DNA from: an uncultured Alphaproteobacteria bacterium
GTDB lineage: Bacteria; Pseudomonadota; Alphaproteobacteria; HIMB59
NCBI GenBank assembly: GCA_902518505.1
Contig: CABYGG010000001.1
Span: 124,001-188,000, forward strand
Length of the DNA: 64,000 nt
Direction: 5' to 3'
Below the pieces are notes generated by a model. It was not told the DNA's origin and did no database searches. It saw only the letters and a program-made list of their open reading frames with translations. Shown one piece after another: positions 1-9,275 of the stretch (its first letter is position 1; the number at the start of each line of letters is the position of its first letter). A program made the position numbers and the translations under genes.

Positions 1-452
1 CCCTCCGAGAGCTCCCCATCTCCCAATAAAGAAAACACTTTATTGTTTTTTTGATCAATTTTTTTGCATATTGCTAAACCCACAGCGACTGAAAGACCGT
101 GACCAAGAGCTCCAGTATTATGTTCAATCCCAGGTACCTTTTTTGTAGGGTGACCTATAAAGTGTGAATTAAATTGATTCAAGGTATTTAGATCTTTTTT
201 TGAATAAAAACCGCAATCACATAATACTGTGAATAATGCTTCCACAGAGTGTCCTTTACTTTGAATAAAATGATCACGATCCAAGTTCGGAAAATTTTTG
301 GGAGAAATGTCCATAACTGAATTGTAAAGAACATTCAAAATATCAATACAAGAAAGGCTCCCCCCAGTATGACCTGCACCAGATTTAAAAATTATTTCAA
401 GAATAGTTTTTCTATATTCTAATGATTTCTTTTTTAAATTTTTCTCATTCAT
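1..452 (-). CDS. Transketolase N-terminal (ThDP-binding) subunit/domain, partial at window edge
   Basis: Own translation of the minus strand from the ATG at 452: MNEKNLKKKSLEYRKTILEIIFKSGAGHTGGSLSCIDILNVLYNSVMDISPKNFPNLDRDHFIQSKGHSVEALFTVL...GHPTKKVPGIEHNTGALGHGLSVAVGLA. Contains transketolase motifs GHTGGSLS, SKGH and TGALGHGLSVAVG. Confidence 0.88.
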   Translation of the reverse strand, partial: MNEKNLKKKSLEYRKTILEIIFKSGAGHTGGSLSCIDILNVLYNSVMDISPKNFPNLDRDHFIQSKGHSVEALFTVLCDCGFYSKKDLNTLNQFNSHFIGHPTKKVPGIEHNTGALGHGLSVAVGLAICKKIDQKNNKVFSLLGDGELSE

Positions 453-534
453 AGTGAATAGATAAAGAATATCCCCTTTCTAGGCTCGATCAATTATTAT
501 ATATTACATTTAGTAAGGTAGGAGGTAATAGGAC

Positions 535-1938
535 GTGTCATCAACATTAGGTATAATAATAGGTAATAGAGATTTTTTTCCAGATCATCTAATTACAGAG
601 GCTAGAAATGAAGTTTTGAATATTTTTAAGAATAAAGGTTTAAAACCTATTATTTTGAAAGACTCAGACACCAAGCTGGGTGGAGTTGAAACATTTCTTG
701 AAGCTCAAAAGTGTGCTGATCTTTTTAAATCCCATAAAGATGAAATAGAGGGCATATTAGTGGTCTTACCTAATTTTGGTGATGAAAAAGGAGTAGCTGA
801 CACAATTAGACTATCAGGTTTAGATGTGCCTGTTCTGGTTCAGGCAACTCCAGACGATTTAGAAAAAATGCAACCCTCAAATAGAAGAGATGCTTATTGT
901 GGTAAAATATCTGTTTGTAATAATCTTTATCAATATGGAATAAAGTACTCGTTAACAAAAAGCCATGTTGTAAGTTTGTCCGGAAATGAATTTGATTATG
1001 AGCTAAATAAATTTATTTCAATTTGTAAAGTAGTGAAAGGTATGAGGAGGGTCAGAATTGGAGCTGTTGGAGCAAGACCTCAAGCTTTTAATACAGTCAG
1101 GTTCAGTGAAAAAATTTTAGAACGCCATGGTATTAGCGTCACTACTATCGATTTATCAGAAGTCCTTGGTAAAGCTAGAGAACTCAATGATGATAGCAAA
1201 AAAGTTAAAGACTCGATGAATAGAATTTTAGGTTATGGAGATACTACTGCTACCCCATCTGAAAAATTATTACAGCTTGCGAGGCTTGATGTTGTTTTAA
1301 ATGATTTTGTTGAAACAAACAAACTCGATGCTACTGCTATTCAATGTTGGACAAGTGTTCAAGAAAATTATGGATGTAATGTTTGTACGTCAATGAGTAT
1401 GATGAGCGAAAATATGCTTCCAAGTGCTTGTGAAGTAGATGTCACTGGAACTTTAACGATGTATGCTATGCAATTAGCCTCAAACAGTCCAAGTGCTTTA
1501 GTTGATTGGAATAATAATTATGACCAAGACGAGGAAAAGTGTGTTTTATTTCATTGTGGAAATTGGGCTAAAAGTTTCCTCCCTGATTTGAAAATAAGTA
1601 CAGCACCTATTCTGGGAAGTGTTTTTGGTGAGGAAAAAACCCATGGTGCACTTGAAGGTAGAACGCCAGCTAATCCTCTAACTTATGGAAGGATTTCCAC
1701 TGATGATAACTTAGGTAAAATAAAATGCTACTTTGGAGAGGGAGAGCTAACTGATGATCCTTTAAACACTTTTGGTACAAGAGCTGTTGCAAAAGTACCT
1801 AAGCTTCAAAAATTAATGCAATATGTTTGTAGACATGGTTATGAACACCATGTAGTGATGAATGCTTCAAAAACTGGCGAAATATTAAATGAGGCTTGTG
1901 GTAATTATCTTAATTGGGAAACTTATATTCATAGTTAA
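535..1938 (+). CDS. L-fucose/L-arabinose isomerase family protein
   Basis: 467 aa ORF, GTG start; FucI/AraA-like features (RIGAVGARPQAFNTVRFSEKILERHGI, AIQCWTSVQENYGCNVCTSMSMMSENMLPSACEVDVTGTLTMYAM). Confidence 0.75.
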   Translation: MSSTLGIIIGNRDFFPDHLITEARNEVLNIFKNKGLKPIILKDSDTKLGGVETFLEAQKCADLFKSHKDEIEGILVVLPNFGDEKGVADTIRLSGLDVPVLVQATPDDLEKMQPSNRRDAYCGKISVCNNLYQYGIKYSLTKSHVVSLSGNEFDYELNKFISICKVVKGMRRVRIGAVGARPQAFNTVRFSEKILERHGISVTTIDLSEVLGKARELNDDSKKVKDSMNRILGYGDTTATPSEKLLQLARLDVVLNDFVETNKLDATAIQCWTSVQENYGCNVCTSMSMMSENMLPSACEVDVTGTLTMYAMQLASNSPSALVDWNNNYDQDEEKCVLFHCGNWAKSFLPDLKISTAPILGSVFGEEKTHGALEGRTPANPLTYGRISTDDNLGKIKCYFGEGELTDDPLNTFGTRAVAKVPKLQKLMQYVCRHGYEHHVVMNASKTGEILNEACGNYLNWETYIHS

Positions 1939-2133
1939 TTTAGCTAATTTGCTTTAATTTATTATAATTAAAACACAAGAAATACCTATAATTTTTGATT
2001 ATTGAAACTTTTTGATGTTTACTCTGATTTTTTTTGTCGCAAATGATCAAATTGCATGATTTTAAGCAACAAATGTTTTGGATTTGCTTGAAAAAATTAA
2101 TATTATGCTCTCGTTATAATTAAGGAGGAATTT

Positions 2134-3036
2134 ATGAGAAAAATAATTCTTACAATTCTTGTATCATTCTTATCTCTTTCTGCATTTGCTGAAAGATATG
2201 TAATGGTAACACACGGTGAGGGTAAAGACCCTTTCTGGCCTGTTGTGCAAAAAGGTGGTGAAGATGCTGCTAGACACGTAGGTGCAGATTTTGAATATAT
2301 CTTCAACCCTTCAGGTGACATGGGTGACATGGCAAAATCAATTGCTGCTGCTGCAGCAACTCAGCCTGATGGAATGGTAGTTTCACTTCCAGATCCTGAA
2401 GCTTTAGGTCAAGCAATTAAAGACGCTGTTGCTGCTGGTATTCCAGTCATCACAATGAACTCAGGTCTCGAGTCTTCTGCTTCACTTGGTGCACTAATGC
2501 ACGTTGGTCAGCCTGAATACCTTGCTGGTCAATCTGCTGGTGCAAGAGCAAAAGCAGAAGGTGCTACAAAAGCTCTTTGCATGATTCAAGAAGCTTACAA
2601 CACAGCTTTGACTGATAGATGTGGTGGTTACGGTGAAGCTATTCCTACTGAATTAGTAGATAGCTCAAACGATCCTGCTACTATCCCAACAAGAGCTGCT
2701 GCTGGTTTACAAGCAAACCCAGATGTTGATGCAGTATTATCAGTTGGTCCGCACGTTTGTGTTGGAGTTCAACAGGCTATCGATGAGTTAGGTATGTCAG
2801 TACACCACTCTTGTTTTGACTTGAGCCCACCTGTTATGGACTTAATCAATGAGGGTAAAGTTGCTTTCACAATTGACCAACAACAACGTCTACAAGGTTA
2901 TATGCCTGTTGTAGTATTACACTTATACAACAACGGTGCTGGCCTTTTACCTGGTGCAAACATTCCATCAGGTCCAGGATTTGTTGACAAGTCAAATGCT
3001 TCATCAGTTGCTGCTTTAGCAGGTATTGATAGATAG
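2134..3036 (+). CDS. Sugar ABC transporter substrate-binding protein (CUT2/Peripla_BP_4 type)
   Basis: Signal peptide MRKIILTILVSFLSLSAFAE; RbsB/FrcB-like fold (PDPEALGQAIKDAVAAGIPVITMNSG); strong SD aaggagg; next to permease and ATPase. Confidence 0.88.
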   Translation: MRKIILTILVSFLSLSAFAERYVMVTHGEGKDPFWPVVQKGGEDAARHVGADFEYIFNPSGDMGDMAKSIAAAAATQPDGMVVSLPDPEALGQAIKDAVAAGIPVITMNSGLESSASLGALMHVGQPEYLAGQSAGARAKAEGATKALCMIQEAYNTALTDRCGGYGEAIPTELVDSSNDPATIPTRAAAGLQANPDVDAVLSVGPHVCVGVQQAIDELGMSVHHSCFDLSPPVMDLINEGKVAFTIDQQQRLQGYMPVVVLHLYNNGAGLLPGANIPSGPGFVDKSNASSVAALAGIDR

Positions 3037-3055
3037 TATAATCTTATAAATCTTG

Positions 3056-3086
3056 AAAAGTGGGTAGTAAACTACCCACTTTTTTT
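3056..3086 (+). terminator. Intrinsic terminator/attenuator hairpin between SBP and permease genes
   Basis: aagtgggtag-taaa-ctacccactt followed by a T run; 10-12 bp perfect stem. Confidence 0.85.
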
Positions 3087-3141
3087 ATATTTAAGTAAAA
3101 TTAAACTGAATGATCTTTATTAAAATTATATAAATTAAATC

Positions 3142-4731
3142 ATGGCTACAACATCAACTCCCCAAAGACAAGAGTCTGATAGGCACCAAAAGAAAACCTG
3201 GCTTACCACACTGGTTTCAAGACCAGAAGTTGGACCTATTGGAGTTATGCTCCTTTTATTTGGAATGCTTGGCTATTTCTCAATCCCTGCTGGTGAAATG
3301 TCTTGGAACCCTTTTACAGGTGAGGGTTTTAATGCACTAGGCATTAGAAACTTTCTAAGAGTTATATCTCAACTTGGAATCATAGCAATTGGTGCTGGGC
3401 TTTTAATAATTGCTGGTGAATTTGACTTATCTATTGGATCTATGATTGGTTTCGCAGGAGCCTGTATGGCAATGATTTTAAGATGGGGTTTTTCATTTAT
3501 TGTGCCCTACATATCTTTTGAGGGTGGTTTCCACATAGAATTTTATACTGTTTTCCACATTGCTGATGTTTCCCCAATACTAGCAATATTTATTACTTTA
3601 TGTTTCACACTTTTTTTTGGATGGATACAAGGTACCATTGTAGTTAGATCAGGCTTACCTTCTTTTATCGTTACACTTGGTGGATTATTTTTTTTAAGAG
3701 GACTTACAGAAGTTTCTCTTCGCTCTTTTAATCATAGACCAGATCAAGCTAAAGGCGCTACAACAGTTACAGAAATCCCAGATATTAAAAATATTGTAAA
3801 TGTTCCCGGACATGGTGAAATGGTTCGTGAAAAAGCAAAAGCTCTTCCAGAAGCTGACCTTGTATCTTTAGCTCAAACATTACCAGCAGATACAGTAGCA
3901 GCAATAACTGAAAGACTCGAATATACATATCAAAGGGTAGCAGATGCCAAAACACAAATTTTGGTGGATAAAGGTACCAAACCTCTGCAAGAAGCTCTAG
4001 CAAATGCTCAGGCTACTGGAAACGAATATATGGTTGGGATGATACAAGAAAAAATTGCTAACTTTCAAATTGATCCTGTTGTTGCAAAAACTGTCACAGA
4101 TGTTGATATAGCAAGGGTTTATATAGACTCGTTATACTCAGCTCAACCTGTCGCTAACTTTTTTGGTGGAGATATTTTAGAGCCTGTATTTGACTGGCTA
4201 TATTTTCCAATTGATTGGAATACCAATAATTTTGGAAACCAATTTGCTCCGGGGCTGTACTCTTGTGTAATGATTTGGCTTATTATAGCCATAATCTGTT
4301 ATGTTGTTCTAAGTAGAACACAGGCTGGTAACTGGATTTATTCTACTGGTGGAAACTTAAGTGCTGCTAAAGCTAATGGTGTGCCCACAGATAAAGTTAA
4401 AGTATCTCTATTTATGTTTTCTGCTTTTTGCGCGACTGTATTTGCAACTTGCCAAGTTTTCGAGGTTAATACCGCAGATGCAGCTAAAGGTAATTTAAAA
4501 GAATTAGAGGCAATTGCTGCTGCTGTTATTGGCGGTGTTGTACTAACAGGTGGCTTTGGAACAATTTTAGGTATATGTGTTGGTGCATTTATTTTTGGAA
4601 TAGCAAAAGAGGCTTTCTTCTATATCCCAGGAATTGATGGATCATTTTATAGAGTATTTTTAGGTTTAGTGATCATAGCGTCTGCGCTAACAAATGAAAA
4701 TATCCGAAAAAGAATTATAGGTAGTATATAA
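3142..4731 (+). CDS. Sugar ABC transporter permease (FrcC-like, BPD_transp_2) with large internal insertion
   Basis: 529 aa; multiple TM segments, GEFDLSIGSMIGFAG motif; overlaps ATPase start. Confidence 0.85.
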   Translation: MATTSTPQRQESDRHQKKTWLTTLVSRPEVGPIGVMLLLFGMLGYFSIPAGEMSWNPFTGEGFNALGIRNFLRVISQLGIIAIGAGLLIIAGEFDLSIGSMIGFAGACMAMILRWGFSFIVPYISFEGGFHIEFYTVFHIADVSPILAIFITLCFTLFFGWIQGTIVVRSGLPSFIVTLGGLFFLRGLTEVSLRSFNHRPDQAKGATTVTEIPDIKNIVNVPGHGEMVREKAKALPEADLVSLAQTLPADTVAAITERLEYTYQRVADAKTQILVDKGTKPLQEALANAQATGNEYMVGMIQEKIANFQIDPVVAKTVTDVDIARVYIDSLYSAQPVANFFGGDILEPVFDWLYFPIDWNTNNFGNQFAPGLYSCVMIWLIIAIICYVVLSRTQAGNWIYSTGGNLSAAKANGVPTDKVKVSLFMFSAFCATVFATCQVFEVNTADAAKGNLKELEAIAAAVIGGVVLTGGFGTILGICVGAFIFGIAKEAFFYIPGIDGSFYRVFLGLVIIASALTNENIRKRIIGSI

Positions 4732-5522
4732 TGAGTCAAGACAATCAAGCTCCATTTATTGAGATTACAAATTTAGTTAAAAAGTTTGGCACATTCACAG
4801 CACTGAACGGTGTCTCCTTAAATGTTTTGCCTGGAGAGGTTCACGCACTTCTTGGTGATAATGGTGCCGGAAAATCAACTCTAATAAAAGTTTTATCAGG
4901 TGTTCACAAACCTACATCTGGTGTAATTAAAGTTGATGGAAATGAAGTGAAATTTGGATCCCCAAGAGAAGCAACAAGTGCAGGCATAGGAACTGTTTAC
5001 CAAGATTTAGCATTGAACGCACTTACATCGGTTACTAGAAACTTTTTTTTGGGTAATGAGTTAAAAAAAGGCCCAGGACCTCTTGGAATATTAGATTTTA
5101 AAAATATGAATGAAATTACTATCGCTGAGATGGGCAAGATAGGAATAAATATCTCTGATCCGACTCAGTTAGTAGGTACGATGTCCGGAGGACAGAGACA
5201 AACTTTAGCGATTGCTAGAGCTATATATTTTGGAGCTAAAATATTAATCTTGGATGAGCCAACATCAGCTCTTGGACAAAAACAACAAATGGAAGTTTTA
5301 AAAACTATTAAAAAGGTCCAACAATTAGGGAATATCGCAATTATTTTGATTACTCACAATGAAATCCATGCGAGGCTAATAGCTGATCGATTCACATTCT
5401 TAAGCTTGGGTGAAGTGATAGGATCTGGAAAGTCTTCAGAATTAGGCGGAGATGATGTTAAGCGTTTAATGGCTGGCGGCGCTCAAATAGGTGATCTAGC
5501 TAAAGAGCTTGAAGCCGTATAA
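4731..5522 (+). CDS. Sugar ABC transporter ATP-binding protein (single domain, FrcA-like)
   Basis: Walker A GDNGAGKST, signature MSGGQRQ, Walker B ILILDEPTSALG. Confidence 0.92.
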   Translation: MSQDNQAPFIEITNLVKKFGTFTALNGVSLNVLPGEVHALLGDNGAGKSTLIKVLSGVHKPTSGVIKVDGNEVKFGSPREATSAGIGTVYQDLALNALTSVTRNFFLGNELKKGPGPLGILDFKNMNEITIAEMGKIGINISDPTQLVGTMSGGQRQTLAIARAIYFGAKILILDEPTSALGQKQQMEVLKTIKKVQQLGNIAIILITHNEIHARLIADRFTFLSLGEVIGSGKSSELGGDDVKRLMAGGAQIGDLAKELEAV

Positions 5523-5530
5523 TATTTTTA

Positions 5531-6352
5531 TTAGTAAGAGCTAGGATTATTATCTTTATCAGACTCATCGTGGTTTTGATTAGTAAGCTCTTTAAATTTT
5601 CTTACATGAGCTGCTGCTGCGCCTGATAACAACCTTACATCATTAGTAATGGTAACAAGATCAAAACCCCATTCGGAAGCCTTGGCAGCGTACTCCGGAG
5701 TCCCACAATGAAGACATGCTACTTTTCCATGCTTATGAGCAATTTCTAAAATTTTCTTTTTAGATTCAATCATCTCAGGTTCTTTTCGATCAAAACCTGG
5801 TACTAATTTTCCTTGATTAAGTCCTATTGTTAAATCTGCTGTGCCAATATAAAGTCCATCAAGACCGGGAGTGGATGCTATATCATCAAGATTATCAAAT
5901 GCTTCTTGAGTTTCTATCATAGCTAAACAAAAAGTTCCCTCATTTGACTCGTAAAAATAATTTGAACTAACTGAAAAGTTAGCTCTCGTTGGACCAAAAC
6001 TTCTGATACCCATTGGTGGATATTTACAATCTTGAACAAGTTTTTGCGCTTGCTCTTTATTATTAATCATAGGGCATATTATTCCCAATGCTCCTGCATC
6101 CATGACTTTTGATATTACTGCGTGATCTAGTCCTGAAACTCTACAGATTGGAGTGACACCACTATTTCTAATACTTTGCAACATTGTAAACAAATCACTA
6201 AACCCAATCATCCCATGTTGATAGTCAATGGTCAGGGCGTCATAACCCTGCTCAGACATAATTTCAGCAGTAAAAGTATTTGGTATCGATAAAAAGCTAT
6301 TAAGAACCACCTCTTTTTTTTGCCATTTAGTTTTTACTTTATTTTCAATCAT
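5531..6352 (-). CDS. HpcH/HpaI aldolase/citrate lyase family protein
   Basis: 273 aa; DALTIDYQHGMIGFSDL, GALGIICPMINNKEQAQKLV, GLYIGTADLTIGL. Confidence 0.88.
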   Translation of the reverse strand: MIENKVKTKWQKKEVVLNSFLSIPNTFTAEIMSEQGYDALTIDYQHGMIGFSDLFTMLQSIRNSGVTPICRVSGLDHAVISKVMDAGALGIICPMINNKEQAQKLVQDCKYPPMGIRSFGPTRANFSVSSNYFYESNEGTFCLAMIETQEAFDNLDDIASTPGLDGLYIGTADLTIGLNQGKLVPGFDRKEPEMIESKKKILEIAHKHGKVACLHCGTPEYAAKASEWGFDLVTITNDVRLLSGAAAAHVRKFKELTNQNHDESDKDNNPSSY

Positions 6353-6427
6353 TGAGTATTAGATACCAAAATTATTTAAAAAAATAATTATAACAATTAT
6401 TTATTATTCATTAATAAATGCATAAAT

Positions 6428-7432
6428 TTAATCAATATTCTCCATCCTCCCACTTCTGACAGATTTATAGGCAGTTTCTGCTAAGAGAAGTGCTCTTCTT
6501 CCGTCCTCAAAGCCAACAGATACAGGCTTTTTTTCCAAAATTGTTTCGACAAATGAGCTAATTGAATTCATATAGGACTCCTGGTATCTCTCAATAAAAA
6601 AATTTAAATAGGGCTCACTCTTATCAACAAACTCTGAATTGTATTTTTTCAATTCATGTGGCTTTCTATTTTCAGATATAACCATCCCTTTACTTCCAAA
6701 CAACTCAACTCTTTGATCGTATCCATAAGTTGCTGATCTAGAGTTGTTTATGTGACATTGTTTCCCCGAGGCTGTTTCCATTATAATCATCAAGGTGTCA
6801 CTATCATTTAATTCAGATTTTATTTTTGGATCTATTAAAGCATTAGAGATTGCAAAAACTTTAACTGGCTCTTCACCAAGCATAAAACGGGCTAAATCAA
6901 AATCATGAATTGTCATATCTCTAAATTGCCCACCAGACACTTTTAAATAATCCCAACTTGGCAGACCTGGATCTCTAGATGTAATCAGACATTGATGAAG
7001 CTCACCAATTTCACCATTAATATAAGATTTTTTTGCAGCCTGATGACCAGGGTCAAATCTTCTATTAAAGCCTAATTGGATTGGAACTTTATTACCTTCA
7101 AGTCTTTTTGAAAACTCATTGACTTTTTTAATATCGAGGTCAATAGGTTTCTCACACAAAACAGGTTTTTTTGATGCAACAGATCTCTCTATGAAATCAA
7201 TATGTGTATTTGTAGGGGAAGATATAAGAACAGCATCAATATCATTATTGTTAAAAATATCATCAACATTTTCCACAGCACGTACGTTTAAATCATTTGA
7301 TACTTTTTTTGCAAATTCTTCATTTGGGTCATAAATGCATACTAAATTTGTCTGTTCATGGAGTTGAATATTCTTAGCATGCATTTGGCCAATTCGCCCG
7401 CACCCAATAACTGCAATGCTAACTTTTTTCAT
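6428..7432 (-). CDS. Gfo/Idh/MocA oxidoreductase, inositol 2-dehydrogenase-like (IolG family)
   Basis: N-terminal Rossmann VAVIGCGRIGQMHAKNI; CEKPIDLD; GGQFRDMTIHDFDLARF. Confidence 0.85.
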   Translation of the reverse strand: MKKVSIAVIGCGRIGQMHAKNIQLHEQTNLVCIYDPNEEFAKKVSNDLNVRAVENVDDIFNNNDIDAVLISSPTNTHIDFIERSVASKKPVLCEKPIDLDIKKVNEFSKRLEGNKVPIQLGFNRRFDPGHQAAKKSYINGEIGELHQCLITSRDPGLPSWDYLKVSGGQFRDMTIHDFDLARFMLGEEPVKVFAISNALIDPKIKSELNDSDTLMIIMETASGKQCHINNSRSATYGYDQRVELFGSKGMVISENRKPHELKKYNSEFVDKSEPYLNFFIERYQESYMNSISSFVETILEKKPVSVGFEDGRRALLLAETAYKSVRSGRMENID

Positions 7433-7476
7433 ATCACAGAATTATAGTATTCTTTAAATTTTAGAAATAAAAAAAA

Positions 7477-7489
7477 ATTCATTTTGAAT
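7477..7489. promoter_or_regulatory. Putative operator palindrome ATTCATTTTGAAT in divergent intergenic region
   Basis: 13 bp with 5-bp perfect arms; same core as sites at 10992 and 15786. Confidence 0.55.
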
Positions 7490-7548
7490 AAAATTTAAGT
7501 ATTCTTTAAAAGGTTTATTTATCTATAATCTTTTCATAGGAGGGGTTT

Positions 7549-8460
7549 ATGAAAGCAAAATTGGGAATAGCGCCTATAGCATGGTCCAATGATGATTTAC
7601 CTGAACTTGGAGGAGAGACTTCTTTGGATACCTGCCTTAGTGAGTCAAAACTTGCTGGATTTACAGGTGTGGAAACTGGTGGAAAATTTCCAAAAACTCC
7701 TGAAAAACTTGGTCCGATTTTAAAAAATCACCAACTATACTTGGCATCAGGGTGGTATTCAGGAACTGTGCTAGATAATGACCTAGAAAATGAAAAAGAT
7801 AAAGTTCTTCAACAACTCACTCTCTTCAGAGACCTAGGCGCAGCTGTTTTAGCATATGGAGAAACATCTGGAACTATCCAAAATATTAGACATGCTCCAT
7901 TAAACACAAAAAGAAAAATACATAGTGAGGACTTTAAAGAGTATGGAAGAAAACTAACATTATTTGCAGAATTTTGTGCAGATTTTGGTGTGCCAATTTC
8001 ATTTCATCATCACATGGGTACAGCGATTGAGACTGAGGATGAGCTTGATAAATTGATGAACCACACTGGTGAGGCAGTAAAAATCTTATTTGATACAGGC
8101 CATATGACCTTTGCAGGAGGCAACTCTTTGAGAGTAATAAATAAATATGCAAAAAGAATAAATCACTTTCATGCTAAAGACATTCGCTCTAAGGTTGTAA
8201 ATGATTTAGATCGATCAAAAAAAAGTTTTTTAGATTTTGTGTTAGAAGGGGCTTTCACAGTACCTGGAGATGGAAATATTAATTTCAAGGAAGTAGTTGA
8301 GGCATTATCAAATAATAATTACGAGGGATGGTTCATTGTCGAGGCAGAGCAAGATCCAGCCAAAGCAAACCCATTTGAATATGCTAAAATTGGAAATAAA
8401 GAACTTTTAGAATGCTTAAGTATGTATGGATATGAAATAGAGGATTATAGAGATGAATAG
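7549..8460 (+). CDS. iolE: Myo-inosose-2 dehydratase-like sugar isomerase/epimerase
   Basis: 303 aa; MKAKLGIAPIAWSNDDLPELGGETSLDTCLSE and HHHMGTAIETEDELDKLM are IolE-like. Confidence 0.8.
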   Translation: MKAKLGIAPIAWSNDDLPELGGETSLDTCLSESKLAGFTGVETGGKFPKTPEKLGPILKNHQLYLASGWYSGTVLDNDLENEKDKVLQQLTLFRDLGAAVLAYGETSGTIQNIRHAPLNTKRKIHSEDFKEYGRKLTLFAEFCADFGVPISFHHHMGTAIETEDELDKLMNHTGEAVKILFDTGHMTFAGGNSLRVINKYAKRINHFHAKDIRSKVVNDLDRSKKSFLDFVLEGAFTVPGDGNINFKEVVEALSNNNYEGWFIVEAEQDPAKANPFEYAKIGNKELLECLSMYGYEIEDYRDE

Positions 8461-9274
8461 TATTAAGGGAAAGTTTGCACTAGTGACTGGAGGAACACAA
8501 GGTTTAGGAGCAGCAATTGCGAAAAATTTTGCCGATAGCGGAGCCGAAGGTGTTGTCACAATTGGTAGAAAAGAAGATAAAGGAAATCAGGTAGCAAAAA
8601 AAATTCAAGATGAAACTGGATGTAAAGTAATTTTTGTAAAAACAGATCTTGGAGAGGTCCATGAGTGTAGAAATGCAGTTTCAGTTGCCAAACAAGAATT
8701 TGGGAGATTGGATGTTCTTGTAAACGCTGCCGGTATTACTGATAGGGGAGATATTGTTAATACGAGCGAAGAACTGTTTGATAAAATGATTGGAACCAAC
8801 TTAAAAGGCCCTTATTTTCTAATACAAGATACAGTGAAAATTATGATTGAAAAAAACATAGAGGGTTCAATTATTAATATTGGATCTGTGGCAGCTATGA
8901 CTGGCCAACCATTCATATCAACTTATTGTGTATCAAAAGGGGCACTTGCAACATTAACAAGGAATACAGCATTCGCTTTGTTAAAAAATAAAATTAGAGT
9001 TAATCAGTTAAATATTGGTTGGATGGCCTCAGATGGAGAACATGAGATACAAACAAAATATCATGGTGCCTCAGAAGATTGGTTAGAAGATGCTGGTAAA
9101 GCTCAACCATTTGGAAGGTTGCTTGATCCAAAAGAGGTAGCTAAGGCAGTTACATTTTTAGCATCTGATGACTCAGGTATGATGACAGGTTCTGTTGTAA
9201 ACTTTGATCAGTCAGTATGGGGAGGATATCCTTTTGCACCTCCTCAGCCTGCAGAAAAAATGGAAATAAAATAA
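8453..9274 (+). CDS. SDR family oxidoreductase
   Basis: TGGTQGLGAAIA, NAAGITDRG, YCVSKGAL. Confidence 0.9.
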   Translation: MNSIKGKFALVTGGTQGLGAAIAKNFADSGAEGVVTIGRKEDKGNQVAKKIQDETGCKVIFVKTDLGEVHECRNAVSVAKQEFGRLDVLVNAAGITDRGDIVNTSEELFDKMIGTNLKGPYFLIQDTVKIMIEKNIEGSIINIGSVAAMTGQPFISTYCVSKGALATLTRNTAFALLKNKIRVNQLNIGWMASDGEHEIQTKYHGASEDWLEDAGKAQPFGRLLDPKEVAKAVTFLASDDSGMMTGSVVNFDQSVWGGYPFAPPQPAEKMEIK

Positions 9275-9275
9275 T

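Noticed and set aside
2115-2120. TATAAT upstream of the first SBP as a promoter -10
   Set aside because: Only ~14 bp before the ATG and overlapping the SD region, so it would leave no leader; the nearest TTGAAA is 21 bp away. AT-rich chance match likely.
2103-2330. Minus-strand 75-aa ORF over the first SBP start
   Set aside because: Fully antisense to a well-supported SBP gene, no coding features.
6399-6419. Palindrome ATTTATTA-TTCAT-TAATAAAT between 6352 and 6428
   Set aside because: All A/T in the arms, between two same-strand genes with no T tract; too likely by chance to call a terminator or operator.
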